Positions 1-10,111 of a DNA stretch of 64,000 bases are shown here, piece after piece. Numbering within the stretch: the stretch's first letter is position 1; every line of letters starts with the position of its first letter. The DNA lies in assembly GCF_902635505.1 (NCBI RefSeq), contig NC_045428.1, positions 67,217,141-67,281,140 of the forward strand. The letters are read 5' to 3'. The translations under genes and the position numbers were made by a program. This stretch comes from Sarcophilus harrisii. Its lineage: Eukaryota; Chordata; Mammalia; Dasyuromorphia; Dasyuridae. The notes beneath the pieces are model-generated. The model was not told the origin of the DNA, made no database searches, and was given only the letters and a program-made list of their open reading frames with translations.

Positions 1-110
1 TTTATTAATTAGTATTAATTAATTAATATAATTAATTTACTAATATCTAATAATTTAATTAATGTCTATTAATTAAATCTATTAATTAATAATAATTAAT
101 AAATTAAAGA
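1..110. repeat. AT-rich low-complexity tract (TTAATTAA-type)
   Basis: The first bases of the window are almost only A and T, built from TTAATTAA and AATTAATA units. I see no element ends. It is low-complexity sequence. Confidence 0.8.
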
Positions 111-264
111 TCCCCCCTCTATGTCAGGTACTGTGTTAAAGAGGGCTGCGGGTCCAGAGACTAGTTGCAATCCGTGTCCTTCTTCACGGAGCTTACAAAA
201 ACACACAGAGGGGGAAAATGTGCCAGATTAAGTGAAGTGTTCCGAGTCACCCAGCGGGTGTTTC

Positions 265-365
265 TGAGGCTGTAAGTGAAGGAAGGTTCATCTTCCTGAG
301 GTCAAATCTACTAGCTGGGTGATCCCGGGCAAGTCAGTTTCCTCATCAGTAAAATGAGCAACTGT
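265..365 (+). mobile_element. SINE fragment, MAR1/MIR type
   Basis: The core phrases of the marsupial tRNA-type SINE can be read on the plus strand: an 'agctgggtgatcc' box, 'gggcaagtca', then 'tttcctcatc' and 'aaaatgagc'. Head and tail are missing, so it is an old partial copy. Confidence 0.6.
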
Positions 366-476
366 ATCAGAGGTGGGAAGTCCGTGCAACTGGCCCTTTG
401 TTCAATAAGGTGCTTCTACCAAACTGAAATAATGAATTTGAATTTCCAGTCAGTTATTTGGATAATACTAAGTTAA

Positions 477-550
477 ATCAATAAGCACTTATTAAGTATT
501 TCCTACAGGTTAAAGCGCTAGGGATACAAAGGAACAGATCACATTCTAAT
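477..550 (+). repeat. Ancient mammalian dispersed repeat fragment
   Basis: The segment resembles the old repeat whose consensus reads roughly 'aagcacttattaag...tacaaagg...cattctaatgg'. The same family recurs near 46910, 48330, 55690, 58680 and 61360. I cannot name the family with confidence (L2- or CORE-SINE-associated). Confidence 0.45.
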
Positions 551-781
551 GGAGGAGACTGCAGGCAAACATGGATGTCCCTAGAAGATGTGCTTCTTAC
601 TGTAGCTGCCCAGCTGCCACAATCTGGCAAAACTATGTCAGCAAATGGTATAAACAACAGGTCTCAAACCCATGAGTTAGAGAGGTATTTACCCATGTGG
701 AAAAATGGGTGGATTGGAATAACTTTTCCAACCTCCATAAAGACAACTGAAGCAGGTGCTGGTTCCCTGCCTCAGTTTCCC

Positions 782-1122
782 TGAATTATTATGCCCCCCC
801 CCTCCCCTTTCCTTACCCCATTATGATCTAGTCACTCTCACATTCCAGTGAGTCATAAAACTCCGGATTGCTTACCTCAAATGCCTCAGTATTGCTCGCT
901 TTCTCTTGCCCCATCCATTCACTCAGTGTTCTGCCCCCCCCCCTTTGGCTTTGTTTCCCTGATAGCTGGAGCCCTATAAAAGTCTCTGGAAGTAATTGCT
1001 CGCTGCTGGATGCTTTGAGACAAGAGTCCCGTTCAGCCAGCTAGTTTGGGCTAGTCCAAATTTTCTACTATTAAAATATTAAAAACCTAATCTCTGTCTT
1101 GCCTCAGTTTCTCCAGCATTGC
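782..1122 (+). mobile_element. Solo LTR of an ERV1-like retrovirus (fossil)
   Basis: There is a TATA box (CTATAAAAG, about 974-982), about 100 bp later a poly(A)-signal-like AT-rich stretch, and then a 3' end 'CTCAGTTTCTCCAGCATTGCA'-type sequence. That end closely matches the ends of the LTRs at 11228-11756 and 45417-45794, so all three appear related. The 5' edge is uncertain and I found no convincing target duplication. No internal retroviral sequence follows. Confidence 0.6.
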
Positions 1123-1159
1123 ATTGTGGAGTGCTTATTGTTTGCTAGGGCCATGACAT

Positions 1160-1300
1160 CAGGGCCATGACATGCAAATGAATTGGATTAAAGCGAGGGA
1201 GGGCTGTGCACTTCCCCCTCCAGGGCCATCTAGGTCCACTGCCAGATACAGATCAGAATCTGGACATTGTTCCTGGATGCAATGCGAGACCGAGAGCTTG
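1160..1300 (+). mobile_element. Marsupial SINE-like head, forward copy of an inverted pair
   Basis: The stretch 'catgcaaatgaattggatt', then 'gagggctgtgca', 'ccagggccatctaggtcca' and 'ctgccagatacagatcag' matches, from memory, a head module abundant in marsupial genomes. A second copy in the opposite direction follows at 1318-1447. The family name is not certain. Confidence 0.5.
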
Positions 1301-1317
1301 ATCAGATATAGGAGATG

Positions 1318-1447
1318 GCATCCCTGACCATTGCCAGCATCTTACTTGAGTTTTGTCTTGCCACTGGACTTTGATGAATGGAAGAAAGAGTGAAGTGGAG
1401 GACTTTGTGCAACTCTCATTTAAATCCAATTCACAAGTAAGTCAAGA
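1318..1447 (-). mobile_element. Marsupial SINE-like head, reverse copy of an inverted pair
   Basis: Read on the minus strand it gives 'tgtgaattggatttaaatga', 'gttgcacaaagtc' and 'aaagtccagtggcaagac', the same module as 1160-1300. The two copies lie tail to tail with about 20 bp between them, so the locus could form a long imperfect hairpin. Confidence 0.5.
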
Positions 1448-1455
1448 AACACCTG

Positions 1456-2985
1456 GTGATTCTAACAACAGAGAAGATATATGGATATATAGATATGATA
1501 TAAAAAGAAGTTAAACCATACAGAAAAATACTAATATTTAAAAAAAAAAAAAAACCAGAAACCTCATGTAGATTGTAGAATTTTCACAGAGATTTGAAGG
1601 AGGCCTAGGAAGTCTAGAGAATTCTAGACCTTGGATTATCCCAGTTAGGAAAATGGAATATATTATTCTAGGATTGGCAAAGAGACTTTTACTGTAAAGG
1701 GAAGTAAAGGGTAAAGAGACTGGAAATTTAAGAATAAACCAAGTTATAAAGAACTTTAAAGCCAAATAGAGGGTTCTATTTTCAACCCTGGGGAGATAAA
1801 AAAAATCATGGGAGGAAAGGTGCCATGATAAAGCCGATGAGTTGGGGATGGCCCTTAGATCACCAATTAAACTCAGATGCCAAAAGACTGGTCAGGAAAC
1901 TACTGTGATGTACCATTCAGAATGAAGAGGAAGAAAAAAGATAAAAGGATTTCAGGAATCAAGAGGGAGAATCAGTTTGGGGAGAATGAAACAAAAGAGA
2001 GAATTCATAAAACCTTTGTATTATAAAGGTACAGATCATAGGAAAATTTTAGTAGAACCATCATTTTGCCTGAAAGAGCCAGTTACTTAATTTAGCTGAC
2101 TTCCACAAATTTAACCCAGGTGATTAACTAGATATGATGAAAGAATTTCTGGGTCAACTTTTCATGATGTGTTCTGTCTAGTTGCAAATTTCAGAACAGA
2201 TCCCCTGGCATTTACTGATCAGTTGTTTCACCTAAGGTAAAACTTCACAATCTGCGTTTTTATATGTAAATCTTTTCCTTCCCTTTGTCCACTGTAACTG
2301 TATAATTATATCCTTCCTGCTAATGTAGCAAACATAAGAATTTTGAAAATTCTACTCATGGCTCACTGATTATTTAGATACTATAAGACTATACTGAGCA
2401 TATAATAAACTATAATTAAAATGTCTCTTAGTGTTAATAAGTATGCTGGCATCATGGTCCTTGGTCTTTAAGGACCTAAACCAAAACCAATCATTTGCCA
2501 TCGATAGGTCCCAAGCCAAGCCCCTTTTGATAATTTTTTGGGTCCTCATTCACTCAGATTTAATGTAAATAGCAATCATTTCTGCTTTGGCCAGAAACCC
2601 CGAGGGGCTTCCCCTCCCAGATTTATTTATTTATTTGATTATTTATTTATTTTGGACTAGGTAAAAGAGATTCTTTGCCTCAATTGATACCTAGCCTTAA
2701 ATCACTAAATGAGTGCAACCTCAGTCTAAAATTTGTTGAAAATCTTAGCTTAAAAAGGCCACAATCTCCCTTTCCATCCTGATCTATATCTAGCCACTGG
2801 ACTCAGATGGCTCTGAAGGGGAAAGTGAGGCAGGTGACCTTGCCCAGCTTCCCTCAGTTTAATTCACTTCATTTGTATATCATATCATCATCTCCCAGAT
2901 ATCCTGGTCCTCTTAGAGAATTAAAGACAAGCAGCAACAATGTTGGCAGCAATACTTACCAACAAATCCCTGAATATTTTCATAT
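1456..2985. other. No gene recognised
   Basis: Unassigned sequence. A short ATTT-rich tract lies at about 2620-2652. The longest open frames are under 105 codons and have no recognisable protein. Nothing else stands out. Confidence 0.5.
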
Positions 2986-3640
2986 TGTTGAGGTTCAGAA
3001 GGAGACCCCAAAAGGTTGGGGGTCACAGACCAGTGTCATGAGGTCTCTCAAAAGAATTTGCAGGCTTAAACCCATCTCCAAATCAAAGGGCAAAATTTAT
3101 TGTAATTGTAATGCCAATTGAAGCAACCTAAATTCCAAAAGAATTTTTAGCAAAAAAGCCAGGAGAAAGAAGATAAATTTATAGGTCAAGGTTAGAGAGA
3201 CCAGAATTTCATGTTACTTATTTGTTAATTTTATGGCTTACGAATAGGTTTGAGGGGTGGTCTGTTCACTATTGTCTCAGGAACTTGGTTATCACTGAGC
3301 AGCAGATTATCTGACAGTCAGCAATGTTTGTAGGATTATTTTAAGGCTAGAAGATTTAAAAATCATTGATGGACAGATTGGAAAAACAATATCACTCTAA
3401 GGTCAGGAGATTTTAGGATTATTGCTATATTTTCCCAAAAATCTAGGGAAAAAAATCTATAACCATATTATTATATTTCTAAGGCCAGAAAACTTTAGAA
3501 TAATTGACAGATTGTTACAATAGCACCATTGACAGATTGTTTAATCTCAGGATTATTACTAGAAGCTGTACCCTATAAATATCAAGAGCTGGATAAAAGC
3601 ACAAAATATAAATGTTAAGTTGTAATCAACCTAAAAGATT
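2986..3640 (-). mobile_element. Possible solo LTR (fossil)
   Basis: On the minus strand an AATAAA signal (about 3090) is followed by about 100 nt ending in '...CTGAACCTCAACA', and a TATA-like 'TTTATAGGG' lies upstream near 3575. This order (TATA, poly(A) signal, CAACA end) is typical of an LTR. The 5' edge is a guess, and I saw no primer-binding site or target duplication. Confidence 0.35.
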
Positions 3641-4255
3641 ATGTAATTCTACGTTCTCATTTTTTCAGATAAAGACCCAAAGAACTTAAGTAACTTGGTC
3701 AACAATCACACCAAGTAGTAAGTAGGCAAGTGTAGAGTTAAGACTAGAAGACACTTCTCTTGAATCTCTATGTAGTGGGATTTTTCTGGCACTAATTGTG
3801 GAAAGGGATGAAGTTTAAGTTAAAATTCTTAATTATAGACTTCAAATCAAATTGCTTGAATTGTGGCAACTTTAAAAAAAAAAAAAAACTTCATTATTTT
3901 GTCATTATTAGGGAACTCCCTTCACCAGAAACAGTTGCTGAAATTTGTAAATATAAACTTGAATGAAGTGCTAATGACTTTGGTGCTTCAACAAATAGAA
4001 ATAGTAATTGGATTTAGCACCTAATTAGAGGTTTTACCAGAAACTCACACTCGCTTCAATTTCTTGAATGATCCCAGTTCTGTAACTTTTTACACATTTG
4101 TAACCTGGGCATGGCAGCATGGGGAATGGTTTAGAGAATGTTATCGAGGATGTAACTATCTCTAAGCTTTTACAGGTTTTTTAGCTTATTGTTTAGATGT
4201 TCTTTAATTCGTGGGGAAGACCTCTATTACTTTGCATTGTATTCCCCATTACCCA
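3641..4255. other. No gene recognised
   Basis: AT-rich unassigned sequence with a poly(A) run near 3873. I see no gene or clear repeat. Confidence 0.5.
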
Positions 4256-4435
4256 CTTTTCAGATCACCCTACTTTTCAGCTTTCTTGTATATGTGTGTA
4301 TAGGTGTTGTCTTCTTCCATTAGATTATGTGCTCCTTGAGCACAAGAACTCTCACTATTTGTATTCCTCCCCTCTTCCCACAGTTCTTAATAGAGCATCT
4401 GATATGTAGTAAGCACTTAATAAATGTTAATTAAA
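4256..4435 (+). mobile_element. L2-type LINE 3' end fragment
   Basis: The plus strand reads 'tgctccttgagcacaagaac' followed by 'gtagtaagcacttaataaat', the classic 3' end of old mammalian L2-type elements. Coding sequence is absent. Confidence 0.55.
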
Positions 4436-6070
4436 TATTGATATACTTAACACAAGGAACAGAAACTTCTACACACCAAAGAAATCATCTAATAACACCA
4501 AATTCCTATTCTCATGACAAATAGGACTCATGTGGCTATTTCCCTTATACTTCCAAGGACAATTAGCTTTGTAACATTAATATTATTGGCTTGTTTCTAA
4601 ACATAAGCTTTTAAACATCCTTCCAGCTTTTATGAAATTTAGCTTGATGCCAGAATGTGAAGAACTTTTGGTCCTAATTCCTGTAGTTGGAATTCATTTT
4701 TTTTAATTACATATATTTTTCATAGAAATAAAATATTTGTGTGTGTGTGTATATATATATAATATCTATAAATATGCACTGCATATACTCATTTTAAGTA
4801 CATATGGAATACTTGGTGAATGTGTAATATCTCCAACTTCTTAGAATTTATTTCAAGCAACCTAAAAATAAAAACTCCAACAATATATCATGTCTTGAGA
4901 AGTTGAAAGCAATTTCATAAGTGTGTGAAAAGAAAAGGTCAGTTGGCAAGGTTAAAGTAAAATCTTCAATCTCACATCTGGGAAGAGTTCCATATAAAAA
5001 TCAATAGCAAAAGAAAAATATTTTGGATCACTTGAAACAATAAGGGAATAATAAAAAAAAATCTTGAATGTTTTCCTTGGAGCAAAAAAATGGATAACCT
5101 TTCAAAAATAGAAAAAAGAAAAATCTTGAGGCAAGGAAGCTTGATATGCTCAATTGCAAGATGGAATACAATTGCCTTTTGTCACATGTCTCCATTTCCA
5201 CAAGAATCTAGTTTAGAAACAAGATTAAATACCAGATTCTAGACGCCACAAAAATGTATCTTGTCTTTACTCTTGGTTATTGAAACTAGATGTCAAAACA
5301 CCTTTACAGCATAAGACTCATTTGGGAACAAAATCTATATAATTTATAATGAAATTATTGTCATAAAAACTCATGGTATGTCAACAGTGAATGGATATAG
5401 TTTTTTAAATGTATGTTTTATGGGATTTACAGACTTAATGGACTTAGGTTGCTTTATGTTTGCTTTTCAACAAATATTTAAGAAAATTATATACTTTCTT
5501 ATTTATGAAACCTATTTTCACTGAGTATCTTGGGTACATCGAATGATATACTAGATCTTTGGGTTGCATACCAAGGAATCAAATGCTTTTTATTTGGGAA
5601 CTTCATGACTAAATCATGTCTAAAACTAAAGGAAAGGATGATGAGTCAAGTAGTTATAGATATTGAGAATTTCTTACACAATGTCCCCAGTCAGAGCACA
5701 GGATACATGGGGTTGTGACCCAATATGAAGATGTACTGAAGGTTTATTTCCTTTGTGGGAAAACATAATTCATCTTTACGATGACCATTGTCCTTGTACT
5801 TCACCATAGCCTTCTGTCAGCTCTCAGAAGCCACCCATGGGGTGCCACTAACTAGAGAGTCCTTCTTTTAAGGTCTTTATTCCCTCTTGACTCTTTTAGA
5901 AGGTATCCTTTCTTCTGATGCAATTGGACCTATTATTGGATTGTCTTCTTTACCACCTCTGCTACCCAAACAATATTTTTTGCTACTGGTAAAAAATTCT
6001 ACTTATGGCTCTATCCCCAGCAAGCAGTTCATCTAGCTTTCACCTGAATAGCTATACTATTGAGAAACCC
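4436..6070. other. No gene recognised; short GT/AT microsatellite
   Basis: AT-rich unassigned sequence. A (TG)n-(TA)n microsatellite lies at about 4738-4762. No reading frame resembles a known protein. Confidence 0.5.
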
Positions 6071-6074
6071 ATTG

Positions 6075-6464
6075 TCTTTTAAGATAGTCCATTGTATTTT
6101 TTAATTTTTCTTATCAGGAAATTTTCCCTTATATAGAGAAACAAATTCTATCTTTCTGTACCTTCTGCCCATTTCTCCTAGGCATTTTATTTGGATCTGA
6201 GAAAAACAAATGCATTTTCTTTCTCATATAACAACTCAAATATTTGGTGATACTTATCATATCCCCAACAAGTATACTCTCTTCTTCAGACTAACCATCT
6301 CTACTTCACTGAATCCTTGGATGGTGTGGGGTTTAGCTCTTATATCACCTTGGTTATCGTCCTTTGAATACGTCAATGCCCTTAATAAAACATGGTTCCC
6401 AGAACTGAATATAATACTGTAAATGTATTCTGACGAGAACAAAATACAGCAGAACTATGACATG
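6075..6464 (+). mobile_element. L3/CR1 LINE 3' fragment
   Basis: The tail of an L3/CR1 element can be followed on the plus strand: 'aaatatttggtgatacttatcatatcccc', a 'cttcttcagactaaccatc' block, 'aatgcccttaataaaacatggttcccagaactgaat', and 'attctgacgagaacaaaatacagcagaactat'. All are decayed but in consensus order. The element stops where the ZC3H18 3' UTR begins, so it was probably the landing site of that insertion. Runs here are abbreviated from longer matches. Confidence 0.7.
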
Positions 6465-6654
6465 CATAATTTTAAACAGCATTTTTATTAAACCAATACT
6501 TTTTTGATGTTTAAGATATGATACTAAACAGTTTGCTTAGGAAAATATTTTTAACATTTTATTTACATAATAAGTTGGAAGAATAAAAGAAAGGAGGAAG
6601 TAGAGGAGAGGGAGGAAGAAAACACGTAAGAGTCTCTGTAGGCCCGGCCAGGAA
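6465..6654 (-). other. 3' UTR and poly(A) signal of the ZC3H18 retrocopy
   Basis: About 190 nt follow the stop codon on the minus strand. Two AATAAA signals are present, at about 6565-6570 and 6484-6489. The second lies about 20 nt before the edge of the L3 fragment, which fits the normal mRNA 3' end. Almost no poly(A) tail remains at the junction, only a few A's, so the tail has been lost or was never copied. Confidence 0.55.
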
Positions 6655-8823
6655 CTATACTTTCCCAGCGATTTTGGCCCGCGTTCGAGCAATGGCATCC
6701 TCCACGGCCTTCAGCTGCTTCAAGAGCTCCTCTCGTCTCGACAACTTGATTGATTTGCCGGATTTGGCACCAGTCGTGGCCGGGCCCCCGTCCGAAGCTT
6801 TGCCGGGCACACTGATGACTTTGCTCGAACTCTTGGACTGTGGGGACAGCTGGCGTTTCCTATCTGTTTGAGTCAGAGGTGGTTTGGGGTTCTGTCCTCT
6901 CTGGCGTTCCTGTTTAGGAGAAGAGATTCTCCCACCTGGCTTCCTATAACGAGAACCTCTTTCAGGAGATAGGTTAGCTCGTTTTGCTGGAGGAGACATT
7001 TGCCTGTCCTTGTCTGATGGTTCAGATCTTTTCCTGCTTCCTTTATCAGCTGCCTTATTTAATAACGTCAGTTTGATCTCTTTGTGAGCGCTGAACCCTC
7101 CTTGTTGGGGAGGTGGTGCCTGCTGGGATGATTTACTACTGGCTGCAGGTTTTGTGGATTTGGGGGACTGTGTGGGTGCCTCCCTTTTCTGCTTCTCTTC
7201 TTTAACATTGTCTTCTTTTTTCGACTTTCCTTTCTCCTTCTTCGGCTGGGCAGGCATGGGAGACCGGGAACTGGCTGAGGAAACAGGACTGGCCAGATCA
7301 GCATACATGTCCTTCGAATCGGCACTGTGAACAGAACTGCTACTTGACATGGCATTGGAGATGGAGGAGACGCTGCTCACATTCTGGGACCTGGATGGGG
7401 AACTAGATCCGCTACAGCTACTGGCGTTGCGGCTGATGCTGCCGCTGATGGTCCGCCTCCTGGGTAGGGTTCTGGTTGGGCGGTCCTTCCTTCTGGCTTC
7501 TCTGTTATCTTCTGGTTTGGTTGGCTCTGCTGCAGATGTAATGGTTTTAGTGGGCATGGGAGGGGGAACTGGCTTTTTCAGAGACTTCTCTCCTTTTCCA
7601 GCAGGAGGGGCAGGGTCTCCTTTAGTTTTCATAGAAGGTTTGTGTGGGGATGGTGTTGGCGATGGAGAAGGGGAAGATGAAAAAGACCGAGACCTGGATC
7701 TGCTACCTGAGAATGAGCTGTGTCTAGAAGACCGACTAGAATAGGAGCTGCAGGATGAGGAGCTGGACCGGGATCGTGAGGAGCCAGAACCAGAGTATGA
7801 TGACGAACAAGAAGATGACCTGGATCTGCTGCCTGACAATGAGCTGTGTCTAGAAGACCGACTAGAATAGGAGCTGTAGGATGAGGAGCTGGACCGGGAT
7901 CGTGAGGAGCCAGAACCAGAGTATGATGATGAACAAGAAGATGACCTGGAGGAATTGGATGTAGATGCTGATGAGGCAGATGTTTTTCGATGCCTCCGTG
8001 CATGGCTTGGAAAAACTGATACACCAAGTTTCTTTTTAGGGGACTTAGATCGTCGCCAAGGATCCTTCCATTCATCTGCTCTTTTCACCTGTAGGCCAGT
8101 TGATGTGGTTTCCTTCTTTGGTGGCTCAGGTTGACGGCTTGGTGGCTTCGAGGATCTAGGTTTTGTTTTTTCCTTTTCTTTTTCTCGCTCTTTTTCTCTG
8201 ACCCGGTCTCGGTGCTGTCTGTCTTTTTCATCTCGCTTGGCTCGTTCTCGTTCCCACTCCTCTTTTCTTCGTTGGCGTTCTTTGTCCCATTCTCTTTCTC
8301 TTTCTCGCTCTCTCTCTCTCTCCCTTTGCCGCCGTTCCCTTTCTCGGTCTCTCTCACGTTCTCGTTCCCGTTCTCTCTGTCTATTTTCTCTCTCTCGTTC
8401 CCTTTCCCTCTCTCGATAATTACGATATGGTTCAGTTGCTGTGTATTGCACTCTAAAGTTCTTATATTGTCCACCATGCCAAAATCGTTCTATTTGATAA
8501 TCGTAATAAGGATCTGAATATGGTTCAAGTGCTGTATCTCCAGTAATCCAATAATTCCATTCTCTGAAAAATTCATTTTCTTTGTCAAATTCTTGCTCAT
8601 CTTCTCCAATGGTCACTGTAAACTTTTTTTCTTCAAAATCAGGTTCCTGTTCTTTTCGAATCATTGCCTTTTTTAAAATCTCCTTTGCATTCCGGAGTCC
8701 TCTCTCCCAGGCACTCTCTGTTGGGGGTTCTGGAGATGGTGGAGGTAGAATTTCATTAATAACTGGTTGACCCCAAGGATTGGCTAGCATCAATGGATGA
8801 CGTCCAACGGGTGGTGGCACCAT
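6655..8823 (-). CDS. ZC3H18: ZC3H18 retrocopy, intact 722-codon ORF lacking the zinc finger
   Basis: The product matches the middle and C-terminal part of ZC3H18 (NHN1), which in human has about 953 residues and links the nuclear cap-binding complex to RNA decay and export factors. Residues 1-130 match the conserved block after the CCCH finger (PLMLANPWG, ESAWERGL, DFEEKKFTVTIGEDE, DPYYDYQIERFW). Residues 134-222 are an Arg/Glu-rich stretch. Residues 281-395 are Ser/Arg-rich. The C-terminal helix SRREELLKQLKAVEDAIA ends just before the stop. All exons are fused without introns, so this is a processed copy. The N-terminal acidic region and CCCH finger are absent. The ATG is not native: it lies across ancestral Asn-Gly codons, one base out of frame with the homology just upstream. 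Several conserved Arg have become Ser, Cys or His, as CpG decay would cause. No stop occurs in 722 codons, so the copy is young or under some constraint. It may be an expressed retrogene or an undecayed pseudogene. Confidence 0.85.
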   Translation of the reverse strand: MVPPPVGRHPLMLANPWGQPVINEILPPPSPEPPTESAWERGLRNAKEILKKAMIRKEQEPDFEEKKFTVTIGEDEQEFDKENEFFREWNYWITGDTALEPYSDPYYDYQIERFWHGGQYKNFRVQYTATEPYRNYRERERERERENRQRERERERERDRERERRQREREREREREREWDKERQRRKEEWERERAKRDEKDRQHRDRVREKEREKEKEKTKPRSSKPPSRQPEPPKKETTSTGLQVKRADEWKDPWRRSKSPKKKLGVSVFPSHARRHRKTSASSASTSNSSRSSSCSSSYSGSGSSRSRSSSSSYSSYSSRSSRHSSLSGSRSRSSSCSSSYSGSGSSRSRSSSSSCSSYSSRSSRHSSFSGSRSRSRSFSSSPSPSPTPSPHKPSMKTKGDPAPPAGKGEKSLKKPVPPPMPTKTITSAAEPTKPEDNREARRKDRPTRTLPRRRTISGSISRNASSCSGSSSPSRSQNVSSVSSISNAMSSSSSVHSADSKDMYADLASPVSSASSRSPMPAQPKKEKGKSKKEDNVKEEKQKREAPTQSPKSTKPAASSKSSQQAPPPQQGGFSAHKEIKLTLLNKAADKGSRKRSEPSDKDRQMSPPAKRANLSPERGSRYRKPGGRISSPKQERQRGQNPKPPLTQTDRKRQLSPQSKSSSKVISVPGKASDGGPATTGAKSGKSIKLSRREELLKQLKAVEDAIARTRAKIAGKV
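7697..7948 (-). repeat. Two-copy 126-bp in-frame tandem duplication in the Ser/Arg region
   Basis: The units 7697-7822 and 7823-7948 are each exactly 126 bp (42 codons) and differ at only 4 positions. They encode the SGSGSSRSRS...SRSSRHSS block twice, at about residues 292-376. Human ZC3H18, as I remember it, has the block once. The unit length keeps the frame. Confidence 0.85.
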
Positions 8824-8917
8824 TGGGTGGAAAAGGATCCTAATTTCTGGGTCAAGAAGACTTCCACTGGATTCAGGATCAGAGCTTTTCCACTGAAATC
8901 CACTGAGGGGCCTGTCA
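8824..8917 (-). other. Leader between primer-binding site and ZC3H18 homology; chimeric junction
   Basis: Homology to ZC3H18 extends about 16 nt upstream of the ATG (GATCCTTTTCCACCC, coding D-P-F-P-P in another frame), to about 8839. From 8840 to 8917 the sequence fits neither ZC3H18 nor a repeat I know. It directly continues the retroviral primer-binding site, so it is probably retroviral leader. It contains three short GTGGA-type repeats. Confidence 0.55.
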
Positions 8918-8937
8918 GCCCCACGTTTGGGGTGCCA
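8918..8937 (-). other. Retroviral primer-binding site, tRNA-Lys type (fossil)
   Basis: Three bases after the LTR end the minus strand reads TGGCACCCCAAACGTGGGGC, close to the TGGCGCCCAACGTGGGG site of retroviruses primed by tRNA-Lys1,2. This sets the LTR direction (minus) and marks it as a 5' LTR. Confidence 0.75.
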
Positions 8938-9372
8938 AAATGTGGTATTCTTTTTCTTTAAAATAATAATGGTTCTCTCTGGGAGCAGGTTTCTTGGGGA
9001 GGTTTTCTGGAGGCAACCTTATTTTCAATTAAAAGTAATAATCATCCAAATGCAGGCAGTTGCTAAAAGTTTAGATCTTTTATTGTCTCCAATATAGCCC
9101 GGTTAGTGTTCTTAGAGGCCTCTCCCTCTCCTTGGTTCTCTGCTTTCTTCAGCCCCCAGCCAGCACCAACTTGCCTGGGGCTGGGCAGCTTTCTGGAGAG
9201 CCTTTCAGACCAGCGTTGGTGTCAGTGGGGGAAGCACAGGAGCCCAGCCACCACAGCTGTGCCAGATGAAGTGAATCTGGTTGCGTCTCTGAGTGGGCTT
9301 CTGCTGAACTGACTGCTGCTCCTCCACTCTGAATCTTTTCAACTGAACTCTGTACTGAGCCTCTGTCCACTT

Positions 9373-9380
9373 CTTATATA
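9373..9380 (-). promoter_or_regulatory. TATA box of the LTR facing the ZC3H18 ORF
   Basis: TATATAAG on the minus strand lies between the U3-like and R/U5-like parts of the LTR, about 550 bp upstream of the ORF start. This is the expected position for the LTR core promoter. Activity is an inference. Confidence 0.5.
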
Positions 9381-9522
9381 TCATCTCCCAAAGGCTGACT
9401 CCTCCCCTCCAAGGGAGGGATTAAGGGAGGTGTGAATTCACAGAGTTACAAAGTTAACTTTTGTGAATCTCCCATACTTGTGAACTCCAATGAGTAAAGG
9501 TGTGAATACAAGCATTGTTGTC

Positions 9523-10111
9523 TGTTGGAATCTTTACTAAAGTGTTAAGACATTTCTTTACAAAGTGTTAAAGACATTGGAGTTAATCTAATCTTAGAGT
9601 TATTTTGGGCCAGAACTTGAAACAAGATACTAAGTGGAAATGATTGAACAATGCTTGTGTTCACACCTTTAGAGAGCTCATAAGTATCTAAGTACTCAAT
9701 GGAGTTCACACGAGAATTCAGGGCTGGCTTAGTCTGAATTCACACCTCCCTTGAAATTCTTAGGACCAGAGAGCACTCTGGGAGATAACCCATAATCCCT
9801 GCCTTGAGAAGGAGAAGTTAACCTTTGGGAGATCACATAAATAGAGGGAGCTCTTGAAGCTTGAAGTTACTTCTTCTGGTGGGACAAACTGGAGATTGAG
9901 AAGCCACTAGTCAGAGCTGGCTGGAGGCTGAAGAAAGCAGAGGCAGAAGGCAAGGACAAAGGTGCAAGAGCCAGGCAGAGAGATAGGCCTCAACTAACCG
10001 GGCTAATTTGTAAGGAGAAATAAACGTTTGCCTTTTTACCAGCTGGCTGCTATATTGGAGTAATTATTTATTTCAACTGAGACTAAAGCTGCCTCCAGGA
10101 AAACCCCAACA
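9523..10111 (+). mobile_element. Solo ERVK-like LTR nested in an LTR of the same family (fossil)
   Basis: The element has perfect inverted ends TGTTGG...CCAACA and is flanked on both sides by GTTGTC (9517-9522 and 10112-10117), a 6-bp target duplication typical of class II retroviruses. It has a TATA-like CATAAAT near 9836 and AATAAACG near 10019. Internal phrases (ATTCACACCTCCCTT, GGCTGAAGAAAGCAGAG, AACCGGGCTA) are shared with the host LTR, which runs the other way. It looks whole as an LTR, and is younger than its host. Confidence 0.9.

Noticed and set aside
6674-8770. Several open frames on both strands overlapping the ZC3H18 copy (up to 148 codons)
   Set aside because: They are shadows of the Arg/Glu- and Ser-rich coding repeats in other frames and resemble no known protein.
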